From Bacillota bacterium (lineage in GTDB: Bacteria > Bacillota > Clostridia > Christensenellales > SZUA-584): a stretch of DNA of 24,557 nt. The stretch lies in assembly GCA_023461435.1 (NCBI GenBank), contig JAEYLC010000038.1, positions 1 to 24,557 of the forward strand. Reading direction: 5' to 3'. The notes below the pieces were generated by a model. That model saw nothing but the letters and a program-made list of their open reading frames with translations. It was not told the origin of the DNA and searched no databases. Below, one piece after another: positions 15,164 through 23,493 of the stretch (positions within the stretch are counted from its first letter, which is position 1; every line of letters begins with the position of its first letter). The translations under genes were made by a program, and so were the position numbers.

Positions 15164-15848
15164 ATTTGCCGTCGGGGGCGTCACCGGCGGATGCATTGGA
15201 CGGGCGGCCCGGCACGCGCACCCTTGCCCCTTCCTTAAAATCGCTTGGGCGCAGGTGATCGTTCATGCCCAACAGCACGCTGACAGGCACGCCGTGGCTC
15301 TGCGCGACGCTGACGAGTGTTTCATCCCTGCCCATCGTATACCAGTGCCCCTTTTTCTGAGGCGGCGGCGTCACGTTCACGCGCTGCCCCGTTTTGAGCG
15401 ACATCGGGCTGATATGAGGATTGAGCATGCAGAACGTCGTAAAATCCATGCGGAATTTGCGCAGCACATCAAAAACGCCTTCACCTTCCTCCACAATGTA
15501 CGTATCGCCCTTGGCGCGTGACTGCATGGGCGGTATCACGATCACCTGCCCGGGTATGTAATAATTCGGATTCAAATAGGGATTGCCCCTTAAAAGATCG
15601 GTCAGGTCGAGCCCGCTGCGCCGCGCGATCTGCAACAGCGTCTCGCCTCTTCGTATCGCGTAGAACGCGCCGCGCGTGCAGCCGCCGCACGCGCACGGGA
15701 TGCGCACGCGCTGCCCCGGCCCCGGCTGCGCGTCTTTGTTCTGCTCTAAAATCACCTGCTCGGGTACTTTAAATTTGCCCGCGAGCGACTTGACCGTCTC
15801 TCCGGGCTCCATGCGGTAATCAAAAAAACTGTACGGACAATATGCCAT
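15162..15848 (-). CDS. Protein with four LysM domains
   Basis: A 228-aa protein made almost entirely of four LysM domains (~11-53, ~62-107, ~114-160, ~168-212), each of the form Y-x-(V/M/I)-x(2)-G-(D/E)-(T/G)... ending G-x-x-(V/I)-x-(V/I)-P. LysM binds GlcNAc polymers such as peptidoglycan. There is no signal peptide, membrane helix or catalytic domain. Cytoplasmically made LysM-only proteins in spore formers act in spore coat/cortex attachment (SafA-like), an inference supported by a mother-cell-like -10 sequence upstream (15882-15890). The ATG at 15846-15848 has GGTGAGG about 8 bases upstream. The C-terminus (NASAGDAPDGK) looks disordered. Confidence 0.8.
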   Translation of the reverse strand: MAYCPYSFFDYRMEPGETVKSLAGKFKVPEQVILEQNKDAQPGPGQRVRIPCACGGCTRGAFYAIRRGETLLQIARRSGLDLTDLLRGNPYLNPNYYIPGQVIVIPPMQSRAKGDTYIVEEGEGVFDVLRKFRMDFTTFCMLNPHISPMSLKTGQRVNVTPPPQKKGHWYTMGRDETLVSVAQSHGVPVSVLLGMNDHLRPSDFKEGARVRVPGRPSNASAGDAPDGK

Positions 15849-15880
15849 AGACCTCGCCTCACCTATAAATTTAGTGTCTT

Positions 15881-15890
15881 ATAGTGTATG
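15881..15890 (-). promoter_or_regulatory. Possible sporulation-type (sigma-E/K) -10 element
   Basis: The minus strand reads CATACACTAT, which fits both the sigma-E (CATACA-T) and sigma-K (CATA-3-TA) -10 consensus, ~33 bases before the LysM start codon. No sigma-A -35 box is present at 17 bases, and the sigma-E/K -35 element is not convincing either. The same bases lie in the closing helix of a candidate RNA, so the match may be fortuitous. Confidence 0.3.
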
Positions 15891-16045
15891 ACGGAGCAGG
15901 CTGGTTTAGAATGCCGATTTATCTTCGATTCAGCGAGTTGCCCACACCGCTTAGAAGTACAATATGATTGTAAGGGCAGGCCGCCTCCGTCTGCATCGCG
16001 TGCGTCGGGTTCACATCTTATCCCCTGTCACGCGGAGACGCCCAC
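15884..16045 (+). ncRNA. Candidate structured RNA or 5'-leader element
   Basis: Read on the plus strand, a long-range helix forms between 15884-15901 and 15980-15996: GTGTA/TGCAT, GACGGAG/CTCCGTC (perfect 7 bp) and GGC/GCC, with small bulges. It encloses a hairpin TACAAT-ATG-ATTGTA (15958-15972) and AGCG/CGCT (15932-15951), whose loop TGCCC (15939-15943) can pair with GGGCA (15974-15978), a possible pseudoknot. A second domain follows directly: CGCGTG (15997-16002) with CACGCG (16029-16034). Several pairs in the closing helix are G-U only on the plus strand, which suggests the orientation. It may be a leader or riboswitch for the gene at 16167, or a free RNA. Family not identified. Confidence 0.4.
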
Positions 16046-16166
16046 TGAGATCATATGATCAACGAGCGGCAATGTAAATCGTGGAATTTTAAACAGATAT
16101 GTGCTATGATTTCCAATATAAATATTACTGAGCTGCAAATTAAAAATATGCTGAGGTGATCGTTTG

Positions 16167-16712
16167 ATGAAAGATGAATTCATGCGCCTGTTTGGGTGGA
16201 TAAGCGATCTGTTTGGGAGGCAGACTTCGGACTTTTTTGATGAAGAATCAAAAGAGCACGCCATTATTGAACGCCTGAAAGCAGGGTGGGAAAAAACCGA
16301 CCCCGCAGAGCTGCTTAAAAGCCTCACGAATGAATACGGCGACAAGGCCGGGCAAACCGTAGAAAGATATCTGGAACTCAATATACTCAAAGATTGGGCC
16401 GAAATCGGCAGCAAGGAAGCGCACGAGGGCTCGGAAATAGAAGATTTTATCCGCGTGCTTTGGGTTCCCTTAAAGGACTCGGGATTTGAATACGACATAG
16501 CCCGGGAGCATGGAAAATCGACATTTTGTGTGAAGAAATGCCCGGTATATGAGCTTGCTGAGAAGACCGGCCTGCACGAATGGTTTTACCACCTTGCATG
16601 TTCATCCGACTATCACACACCGCGGGCATTCAGCCCAAGGATAGGTTTTGAAAGAACCAAGACGCTGATGGAAGGGCACGACTTGTGCAATCATCAATAT
16701 TATTACCGGTAA
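16167..16712 (+). CDS. L-2-amino-thiazoline-4-carboxylic acid hydrolase family protein
   Basis: A 181-aa protein and the only plus-strand gene. Its C-terminal half resembles the ATC hydrolase family (Pfam L-2-amino-thiazoline-4-carboxylic acid hydrolase): KCPVYELAEKTGLHEWFYHLACSSDYH, then a conserved FERTKTLMEGHDLCNHQYY ending with Cys and aromatic residues. Characterised members take part in conversion of ATC towards L-cysteine, but most family members have unknown substrates, so the name is a family label. The N-terminal ~70 residues are helical and charged. The ATG at 16167 has GAGGTGAT about 6-9 bases upstream; a TTG directly before it (16164) is a less likely start. Confidence 0.7.
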   Translation: MKDEFMRLFGWISDLFGRQTSDFFDEESKEHAIIERLKAGWEKTDPAELLKSLTNEYGDKAGQTVERYLELNILKDWAEIGSKEAHEGSEIEDFIRVLWVPLKDSGFEYDIAREHGKSTFCVKKCPVYELAEKTGLHEWFYHLACSSDYHTPRAFSPRIGFERTKTLMEGHDLCNHQYYYR

Positions 16713-16732
16713 GCCAGTTACCCCAAACACCG

Positions 16733-16772
16733 CAAAAAGAGAGCGGCAGCGCCCATATACGCTGCCGCTCCC
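16733..16772 (-). terminator. Strong terminator of the giant surface-protein gene
   Basis: Perfect 11-base arms GAGCGGCAGCG (16741-16751) and CGCTGCCGCTC (16760-16770) flank an 8-base loop. On the minus strand the hairpin is followed by TCTTTTTG, a good U-tract, 20 bases after the stop codon at 16791. On the plus strand the tail is CCCTAAAA, so termination of the convergent plus-strand gene is less certain. Confidence 0.8.
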
Positions 16773-16790
16773 CTAAAAAGCAAACGGTTC

Positions 16791-19700
16791 TTACGGCTTT
16801 CTCTCCTTCAGCAGAATGATAATCAGCAAAGCAATCAACATCACAACGAGAGTCCCGCCGCCGATCCACAGCAGAACCGAACCAGCGTCCCCAAAAGCCT
16901 TATCTGCCAGCGGCTCATCCGAGCCAGATACCAGCGAAATTGCCGCCCCGCTTTGATCGGGAATCAGCTTGACCTCGATATTGACCGTTGCCGTGCTCGA
17001 GGTATATGTGATGTCCGCGCCTTTTTCCGTCATATCCGTGCCGAATTCATCGCCTTGAGAGAACACCAGCTCAAACTCGGCAATTTTTTCACCCTCGGGC
17101 GTTTTGACGACCAGTTCGTGGTTCGTATAATCCACACCGTAGAACGCATACCGCCCGTTCGCATCCGTCACCGTCGTCATCGGCTCGGAATGCAGCTCCA
17201 CCAGATATCCGACCATCGGATTACCATCCGAATCGAGCAGCGTTCCCGTGATTGTCCGCGTGCTGCCGTCGGTCGGTGCGGGCGTGGCTGTCGGTGCCGG
17301 TGTCGGCGTCGCAGTCGGTTTTGGTGTTGCCGACGGTGCCGGTGCTGGTGGTGCCGACGCCTTGGGCGTCACACTGTTTGACGCCGGGGAGGCTGCGCCC
17401 GTGCCCGCGCTGTTCGTCGCTGTCACCGTGAAGGTATACGCGGTTCCGTTGGTCAGCCCCGTCACTGTAATCGGGCTTGACGTCCCGCTCGCGGTGATTC
17501 CTCCCGGGCTGGCTGTAACGGTGTATCCCGAGATATCCGCGCCGCCTCTAAATAAGGGAGATATAAAGCTGACCGTGGCCTGCCTGTCGCCCGCCAGCGC
17601 CGTTCCGATGACCGGCGCGCCGGGCACGACCGCGTTAACGGTAAAGCTTTGCGACACTGTCGCCGCCGGAAGATACTCGCTGCTCCCCGCTTGATCGGCC
17701 TTAATGGTGGCTTCCCCCGCTTTCAGGAAAGTCAGTACACCGGCGCTCGTAATCGTGGCAACGTCAGGGGTCGTACTCGTAAACGTCACGGGCAGCCCTG
17801 AGCTTGAGGTTGCGGTCAACGTAGGGCTGGTGCCGAAATTCTTTGCGCCCGGATTTGCAAACGTGATTATTTGGGACGCCTTGGGCGTCACGCTGCTTGA
17901 CGCCGGGGAGGCTGCGCCCGTGCCCGCGCTGTTCGTCGCTGTCACCGTGAAGGTATACGCGGTTCCGTTGGTCAGTCCCGTCACTGTAATCGGGCTTGAC
18001 GTCCCGCTCGCGGTGATTCCTCCCGGGCTGGCTGTGACGGTATATCCCGAAATATCCGCGCCGCCTTTGAATACGGGAGATGTAAAGCTGACCGTGGCCT
18101 GCCTGTCGCCCGCCAGCGCCGTTCCGATGACCGGCGCGCCGGGCACGACCGCGTTAACGGTAAAGCTTTGCGACACAGTCGCCGCCGGAAGATACTCGCT
18201 GTTTCCCGCCTGGTCGGCCTTAATGGTAGCTTCCCCCGCTTTCAGGAAAGTCAGTACACCGGCGCTCGTAATCGTGGCAACGTCAGGGGTTGCACTCGTA
18301 AACGTCACGGGCAGCCCTGAGCTTGAGGTTGCGGTCAGCGTGGGGCTGGTGCCGAAATTCTTTGCACCCGGGTTGACAAACGTGATTGTCTGTGCCAATT
18401 TCACGAGCACGTCGGTTAATGTACTGCCGGTAAACGCCAGCACCGCGTCATTGCCTGCCGCATCCCGCATCGTACCGCCGCTTAAGGTTAATGCGCCCAC
18501 GGTGATACCATTGCTGTCTGACAGACCTGACCCGACCGTATATCGGAAAAGAAGGGCTGATGTGCCTGAGCCGCTCACATAGCCTGCATAAACCGTTGCC
18601 GAACCCACCGTTAAGGCAATGCGCGGCGTTCCCCCGGACACATCGACGATAACAGCTTCGCTGAAATTGACGGTGAAATCAAGGTTCTGCCCCTCTGTAT
18701 ACGTTCCGTTTGCGGGAACGCTGACCGAAACGACCGTCGGCACTGCTGAGTCTACGAGAACTCCCGCCGTGCTGCCAACGCCGTTCAGTGTCAGGGCGGC
18801 GTTATTGCCCGCCGCATCCCGCATCGTACCGCCGTTTAAGGATAATGTGCCCATGGTGATACCATCGCTGTCTGACAAACCCGACCCGACCGTATATCGG
18901 AAAAGAAGGGCTGATGTGCCTGAACCGCTCACATAGCCTGCATAAACCGTTGCCGAACCCACCGTCAAGGCAATGCGCGGCGTTCCTCCAGACGGATTGA
19001 CGGTGACAGCTTCACTGAAATTGACCGTGAAATCAAGGTTCTGCCCCGCTATGTAAGTGCCGTCGGCCGGAACATTGACCGAAACGACCGTCGGCACAAC
19101 GGCATCCACAAGCACACTCGCTGTACTGCCAACGCCGTTCAGTGTCAGGGCGGCGTTATTGCCCGCCGCATCCCGCACCGTACCGCCGTTTAAGGATAAT
19201 GCGCCCATGGTGATACCATCGCTGTCTGACAGACCTGGCCCGACCGTATATCGGAAAAGAAGGGCTGATGTGCCTGAGCCGCTCACATAGCGTGCGTAGA
19301 CCGTCGCCGAACCGACCGTCATGGTAATCCGGGGAATTCCCCCGGATGTATTGACTGTGACAGCTTTGTCGAAATTGACGGTGAAATCAAGGTTCTGCCC
19401 CGCTACATAAGTGCCGTTTGCCGGAACACTGACCGAAACGACCGTCGGCGCAGTGGTGTCAACAAGCACACCCGCCGTACTGCCGATGCCATTCAGTGTT
19501 AAGCCAGCGTTATTGCCCGCCGCATCCCGCATCGTACCGCCGCTTAAGGTTAATGCGCCCACGGTGATACCATCGCTGTCTGACAGACCTGACCCGACCG
19601 TATATCGGAAAAGAAGGGCTGATGTGCCTGAGCCGCTCACATAGCTTGCGTAGACTGTTGTCAAACCAACCGTAATGGCAATCTGCGGCGTCCCTGTCAC

Positions 19701-22700
19701 CGTGACATTGTCGCTGAATTCGACCGTAAAATCAAGACTCTGCCCCTCTGCGTAAGTTCCGTTTGAAGGGACACCGACCGACGTCACCGTCGGCGCATCG
19801 TTATCCATCGCGGCGTTGGTCGTATCGGCAGTCGTCGTGCTGTTGCCGGCATTGTCCGTCACCGTCACGGATGCATTCAGATTTGTTGCGTCGATACTGC
19901 CCGCAGTGACGGTATAGGCCGCCGTCCATGTGCCCGATGAATTTGTTGCGGACACCGCGCTCCCGCCGCCAAATGCGCTGAAATCGACCCTGACGGCGCT
20001 TAATGTGTCGCTGTTGTTGTCTCCGGCCGCCGTGTTGTTCCACGTGGCGGTCACCGTATCACCGGTTATAAATGTGCCGCCGGTGCCGTTCCCGCCGCTG
20101 AGGGATATATTTGCGTCGGTGACCGTCGGCGCAATGTTGTCCACAGTCGCATTGGCGGTATCGGCGGTTGTTGTGGCAATGTCGTCGCTGTTCGTCACCG
20201 TGACGGAAACATTCCGGTTCGTCGCGTCTATAGCGCCCGCTGTGATGGTGTGCGCCGCCGTCCATGTGCCCGATGAATTGACTGCGGGAACCGCGCTCCC
20301 GCCGCCAAATGCGCTGAAATCGAACGTGACAGTGCTGATACTGCCATTGTTGTCTCCGGAAGAGGTGTTGTCCCATGCAGCGGACACCGTATCGCCGATT
20401 TTGTATGCGCCGACGGTGCCGCTCCCGCCGCTGATGGAAATATTGGCAGCGGTGACCCTCGGCGCCGCCACTTTCGTGGTGACATTGAGCTTGTCCGATA
20501 TTCCTGACGCTTTATGCGTCGCCGTTTGCTTGACTCTCTGATAGAAATCATAAGCGGTACTGCTTGAAAGGCCGCCGAACACGCTGTTGTCCTGCCATGT
20601 GCCCGTAGATACCGCCGCGCCATCGGCCACGCGGATATATTCATACCCCGCCACTGACGCGAGCGTGACTGTGGTGTCTGTCTTGCTGCTCAGCACAGGC
20701 GCGAGACCCGTTGACGTGGCGCAGTCCGCCCGCTGAACGGCTGCCGTATAGTCGCTTTGCACCGCTGTGCCGGGGCTTGTCCCCGTTGCCGCGGCCGGTG
20801 TGACTTCGAAGCTTATATACTTGTCCACATCCGCCTCCGCAAGCGTATAAGTCTCCGCCTCCGCACTGGCTATCGCTGTTTTGTTCAGGCCGGATGCATC
20901 GTCGGCGCGATACCATTTGAAAGTCGAGGTTCCTTCCGCGTCGCTGTCCGTATCGCTGTAATCGTAATCTCCGGTCAGAGTCTGCCCGTATGCCGCCGTG
21001 CCGGAGATCTCCACATTGGAGGCGATTGGCGCCGCGTTATTGTCCTTATAAACGATATTGTCAAAGTGCCCGAAAATATCCTGAACCGTGCCGGTGCCGA
21101 TAATACGGACCTCGTCCACAAAGCCTGTCCAATCGTCAAAGGTGACGGTTTTCGGAGGACTTACGCTGATATTTTCTTTTGTATATTGCTTGACGCCGTC
21201 CAACCAGCCTTCAATGTTATAGGTGCTGGAGCCCGGTGAACCCGGATCATAAAGATACAGTGAGAAGAGCCTGAAGTCGTCTCCGGTGCTTCTGGTGAAT
21301 ACCAGCTTGGGAAGCGTATGATCGCCGGCAAGGTAAGGATACAGGTAAGCCGTATTGTCCTGCCCGCCGCTGGCTAAAAACTGCATCCCAAAAATTTCGG
21401 GAGGATTATCGGGAGAGCTGAACAAAAAGCCATCGATGGCGGTGCCCGTGTAAATGACGTTCCCGCTTATGTACGTACTGCCAAGGCCGTCAAAGGTGGC
21501 CACCGTGGCGCCCGGCGGAATCGGGTCGTCGTAGACCGGTATAACCGAGATGTAGAAGGTCTGACCCGTCAATTCATTGACGCCGTCACCGACCTTGAAG
21601 ACAAAGCTGTCGCTTGTCGTATCGCTGTCGTCATGCACATAGCGCAGCTTGCCGCTGTCAATGAGCCCTTGTGTGAATGTGGTGAGACTGACGCCAGGCG
21701 TATCCGCACTCTCCAACCTGCCGTGAACGGGCGCAGAGGTGACGGTATATTGAAGGCTGCTCACATCCGAATCGCTATCCCCGGCCTTGAGCAGCGTGTC
21801 GGGAACTGAAGCCGTGCTGCCTTCCGATAACGTCAGAGGCAGGTTCACCTCCATATAAGGCACGGGGCTCGGTGCGCCGGGCTTATAGATAATATTGTCA
21901 ATATATGCCGATACCTTCGGAGGAGTTCCTGTGAGAGCGGTAATCCGAACCTCATCCACATCCTCTGTCCAATCATCGAAGGTCACAGTTCCGGCCGTAG
22001 CGATGTTCACATTGTTCTTGGTGTCAATCAGGCTGCCGTCCCGGTAGCCTTCAAATTTGTATGTATCTGAGCCCCAGCCCGCATGGCCGTCTATGTAGAT
22101 GGAGAACAGCCTGAAGTCCGAACCGTCGCTCCGAATGATAGATAAACTCAAAATATCGACACTACCGTAAGGTATCAGCCCGGGCGTGTTGTCCTGGGCA
22201 CCATTGTAGTAATACTGCATCCCGCTATTACCGGGTGTATTGAACAAAAATCCATCGATAGGCATGGTGTAAGGTATGTGGTAAGCGTTGCTGTATGGCA
22301 GGTCGTCGAAGGTGGCCACCGTGGCTCCCGGCGGGAGTACCGGATCATACACGGGCGTAATGGCGATGCTGAAGGTCTGGCTCGTGAGTGAATGGCTGCC
22401 GTCGCTCACCGAAAAGACAAAGCTGTCGCTCGTCGTATCGCTGTCGTCATGCACGTAACGCAGCTTACCGCTGTCAATGAACCCCTGGGTGAATGTGGTG
22501 ATGCTGACTCCGGGCGCGTCTGCGCTTTCCAGTCTGCCGTGCGCGGGTGCTGCGGTGACGGTATATTGAAGGCTGCTCTCGTCTGAATCGCCGTCCCCCG
22601 CCTTGAGCAGAGTATTGGGAATAGAAGCTGTGTTGCCTTCGTTGAGCGTCAAAGGCAACAGAACGTCCATATAGGGCAAGGTGCTGGCGGAGACGATTTC

Positions 22701-23228
22701 GTAAACAATATCGTCAAAAACCGCCGCAAGGTCTAAATTCGTTCCGGCTGTGGCGACGATACGGACCCTGTCCACCTGACCCCAACCGGAAAAGCTAATG
22801 GTTCCGTTTCCTGTGAGGGGGACATCGGGCAGAGTCTTTACCTGACTTCCCTCGTAAAAGCCTTGAAATTCACAGGCCGTAGCCGGTAAGTAACCTTCGT
22901 ACACATCATTGTTAAAATAGATTGAAGAAAGCGCAAAAGCTGCGTTATCCTCCCGCCGGAACTCAAGCCAGGCTACCGGAGTGCTGTAATGAGAAATCAC
23001 TCCGGCCGAACCGTCGGCGCCTTTGCCTTTCATATAGTCCACACCCTCGTGGATGGAAGTGGCAAAACGGAATCCGTCAATAGTCGTGGTCTCCGAGATC
23101 TGCTCTCCATCACCAAAGCTCAAGCCTTCAAAATCTGCCGTTTCCGTGGCAGCGAAAGCTGCGGCCAATGGAAAAGCAATTAGAACCATGACAAAGGCTA
23201 AACACACAGAGATTGTTTTTTTAAACAT
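16791..23228 (-). CDS. Giant modular cell-surface protein, adhesin-like
   Basis: A 2145-aa protein with signal peptide (1-27, cut near AAAFA-AT) and a C-terminal membrane helix (~2113-2137) with the short basic tail KERKP; no LPXTG motif. In order: three lectin-like beta-sandwich modules (~28-180, ~296-450, ~572-730), the first two each followed by a cadherin/CSPG-like repeat (DSDESSLQYTV ... LRYVHDDSDTTSDSFVF); an Ig-like domain (~732-830); an Fn3-like region (~840-920); two Ser/Thr/Gly-rich Ig-like repeats (~921-1145); four ~118-residue repeats (~1145-1610); two Ig-like + Fn3 pairs of 173 residues (~1610-1955); a Pro/Ala/Thr linker (~1956-1985); and a SpaA/carboxypeptidase-regulatory-like domain (~1986-2050). 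No catalytic domain is seen, so adhesion or matrix binding is inferred. The ATG at 23226-23228 has AAGGGG upstream; the frame extends to a TTG at 23261. Repeats make copy number prone to change or misassembly. Confidence 0.88.
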   Translation of the reverse strand: MFKKTISVCLAFVMVLIAFPLAAAFAATETADFEGLSFGDGEQISETTTIDGFRFATSIHEGVDYMKGKGADGSAGVISHYSTPVAWLEFRREDNAAFALSSIYFNNDVYEGYLPATACEFQGFYEGSQVKTLPDVPLTGNGTISFSGWGQVDRVRIVATAGTNLDLAAVFDDIVYEIVSASTLPYMDVLLPLTLNEGNTASIPNTLLKAGDGDSDESSLQYTVTAAPAHGRLESADAPGVSITTFTQGFIDSGKLRYVHDDSDTTSDSFVFSVSDGSHSLTSQTFSIAITPVYDPVLPPGATVATFDDLPYSNAYHIPYTMPIDGFLFNTPGNSGMQYYYNGAQDNTPGLIPYGSVDILSLSIIRSDGSDFRLFSIYIDGHAGWGSDTYKFEGYRDGSLIDTKNNVNIATAGTVTFDDWTEDVDEVRITALTGTPPKVSAYIDNIIYKPGAPSPVPYMEVNLPLTLSEGSTASVPDTLLKAGDSDSDVSSLQYTVTSAPVHGRLESADTPGVSLTTFTQGLIDSGKLRYVHDDSDTTSDSFVFKVGDGVNELTGQTFYISVIPVYDDPIPPGATVATFDGLGSTYISGNVIYTGTAIDGFLFSSPDNPPEIFGMQFLASGGQDNTAYLYPYLAGDHTLPKLVFTRSTGDDFRLFSLYLYDPGSPGSSTYNIEGWLDGVKQYTKENISVSPPKTVTFDDWTGFVDEVRIIGTGTVQDIFGHFDNIVYKDNNAAPIASNVEISGTAAYGQTLTGDYDYSDTDSDAEGTSTFKWYRADDASGLNKTAIASAEAETYTLAEADVDKYISFEVTPAAATGTSPGTAVQSDYTAAVQRADCATSTGLAPVLSSKTDTTVTLASVAGYEYIRVADGAAVSTGTWQDNSVFGGLSSSTAYDFYQRVKQTATHKASGISDKLNVTTKVAAPRVTAANISISGGSGTVGAYKIGDTVSAAWDNTSSGDNNGSISTVTFDFSAFGGGSAVPAVNSSGTWTAAHTITAGAIDATNRNVSVTVTNSDDIATTTADTANATVDNIAPTVTDANISLSGGNGTGGTFITGDTVTATWNNTAAGDNNSDTLSAVRVDFSAFGGGSAVSATNSSGTWTAAYTVTAGSIDATNLNASVTVTDNAGNSTTTADTTNAAMDNDAPTVTSVGVPSNGTYAEGQSLDFTVEFSDNVTVTGTPQIAITVGLTTVYASYVSGSGTSALLFRYTVGSGLSDSDGITVGALTLSGGTMRDAAGNNAGLTLNGIGSTAGVLVDTTAPTVVSVSVPANGTYVAGQNLDFTVNFDKAVTVNTSGGIPRITMTVGSATVYARYVSGSGTSALLFRYTVGPGLSDSDGITMGALSLNGGTVRDAAGNNAALTLNGVGSTASVLVDAVVPTVVSVNVPADGTYIAGQNLDFTVNFSEAVTVNPSGGTPRIALTVGSATVYAGYVSGSGTSALLFRYTVGSGLSDSDGITMGTLSLNGGTMRDAAGNNAALTLNGVGSTAGVLVDSAVPTVVSVSVPANGTYTEGQNLDFTVNFSEAVIVDVSGGTPRIALTVGSATVYAGYVSGSGTSALLFRYTVGSGLSDSNGITVGALTLSGGTMRDAAGNDAVLAFTGSTLTDVLVKLAQTITFVNPGAKNFGTSPTLTATSSSGLPVTFTSATPDVATITSAGVLTFLKAGEATIKADQAGNSEYLPAATVSQSFTVNAVVPGAPVIGTALAGDRQATVSFTSPVFKGGADISGYTVTASPGGITASGTSSPITVTGLTNGTAYTFTVTATNSAGTGAASPASSSVTPKASQIITFANPGAKNFGTSPTLTATSSSGLPVTFTSTTPDVATITSAGVLTFLKAGEATIKADQAGSSEYLPAATVSQSFTVNAVVPGAPVIGTALAGDRQATVSFISPLFRGGADISGYTVTASPGGITASGTSSPITVTGLTNGTAYTFTVTATNSAGTGAASPASNSVTPKASAPPAPAPSATPKPTATPTPAPTATPAPTDGSTRTITGTLLDSDGNPMVGYLVELHSEPMTTVTDANGRYAFYGVDYTNHELVVKTPEGEKIAEFELVFSQGDEFGTDMTEKGADITYTSSTATVNIEVKLIPDQSGAAISLVSGSDEPLADKAFGDAGSVLLWIGGGTLVVMLIALLIIILLKERKP
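17359..18396. repeat. Two 519-bp direct repeats (Ig-like + Fn3 pair)
   Basis: Positions 17359-17877 and 17878-~18396 are nearly identical, offset by exactly 519 bases (173 codons); for example GCCTTGGGCGTCAC begins both copies. Each codes one Ig-like domain plus one Fn3 domain of the surface protein. Confidence 0.85.
18404..19795. repeat. Four tandem ~354-bp repeats in the surface-protein gene
   Basis: The block CCCGACCGTATATCGG occurs at 18531, 18885 and 19593, and with one flanking change at 19239, always 354 bases (118 codons) apart. Protein copies share VPANGTY, LDFTVNF, SGSGTSALLFRYTVG and GTMRDAAGNNA. The copy nearest 19790 is a few codons shorter and the copy nearest 18410 has a divergent end. 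Confidence 0.88.
21540..22690. repeat. Diverged ~816-bp module repeat in the surface-protein gene
   Basis: The segment ACAAAGCTGTCGCT, coding the cadherin/CSPG-like domain, occurs at 21601 and 22417, 816 bases (272 codons) apart. The flanks that code the lectin-like modules are similar but more diverged than the tandem repeats nearer the 3' end. Confidence 0.65.
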
Positions 23229-23348
23229 ATACCCACCCCTTGTTAAAGCTGGCTGAAACAATATATCTGCGAAAACGAATGATCCCTAATCTGGTTTATG
23301 ATGTGATAAAATATAAGTCGATCAACTCAATTTGGGATATATACTTTC

Positions 23349-23377
23349 ATTATATAAGAGCAGGCTTATATTGTCAA
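23349..23377 (-). promoter_or_regulatory. Consensus promoter of the surface-protein gene
   Basis: On the minus strand a perfect TTGACA (23372-23377) and a perfect TATAAT (23349-23354) are separated by exactly 17 bases. The leader to the start codon at 23228 is ~115 nt and AT-rich, long enough for post-transcriptional control; no known riboswitch was recognised in it. Confidence 0.85.
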
Positions 23378-23435
23378 TTTAACGCTCGGAATCCATTCGA
23401 GAATCCAGCAATCCTCAGCCGTTTAATAGGGTCTT

Positions 23436-23472
23436 CCTTATCGAAAAAGCCCAAGCTTTTTTGCCGGGCTTT
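23436..23472 (-). terminator. Terminator of the 68-aa gene
   Basis: On the minus strand AAAGCCC (23466-23472) and GGGCTTT (23446-23452) form a 7-bp stem with a 13-base loop, followed by TTCGATAAGG. The U-tract is short. The 18 bases GGGCTTTCGAGAGGAGCG at 23466-23483 recur exactly at 24161-24178, at another terminator. Confidence 0.55.
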
Positions 23473-23493
23473 CGAGAGGAGCGGCAGAGGCGA

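Larger units (their letters stand above)
15849..16166. other. Divergent intergenic region, 318 bases
   Basis: This gap separates the minus-strand LysM gene from the plus-strand ATC-hydrolase-like gene. It holds a candidate structured RNA (15884-16045), a possible LysM promoter (15881-15890), a 12-base palindrome GATCATATGATC (16049-16060), and an AT-rich stretch (16080-16150) that presumably contains the promoter of the plus-strand gene. No protein gene of credible length is seen; a 25-codon frame on the minus strand (ATG CAG ACG ...) falls inside the structured region and is probably incidental. Confidence 0.6.

Noticed and set aside
16953..19644. Long plus-strand frames of 77-292 aa inside the surface-protein gene
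   Set aside because: They are antisense shadows of the repeats and reappear at the same 354- and 519-base spacing; no start signals.
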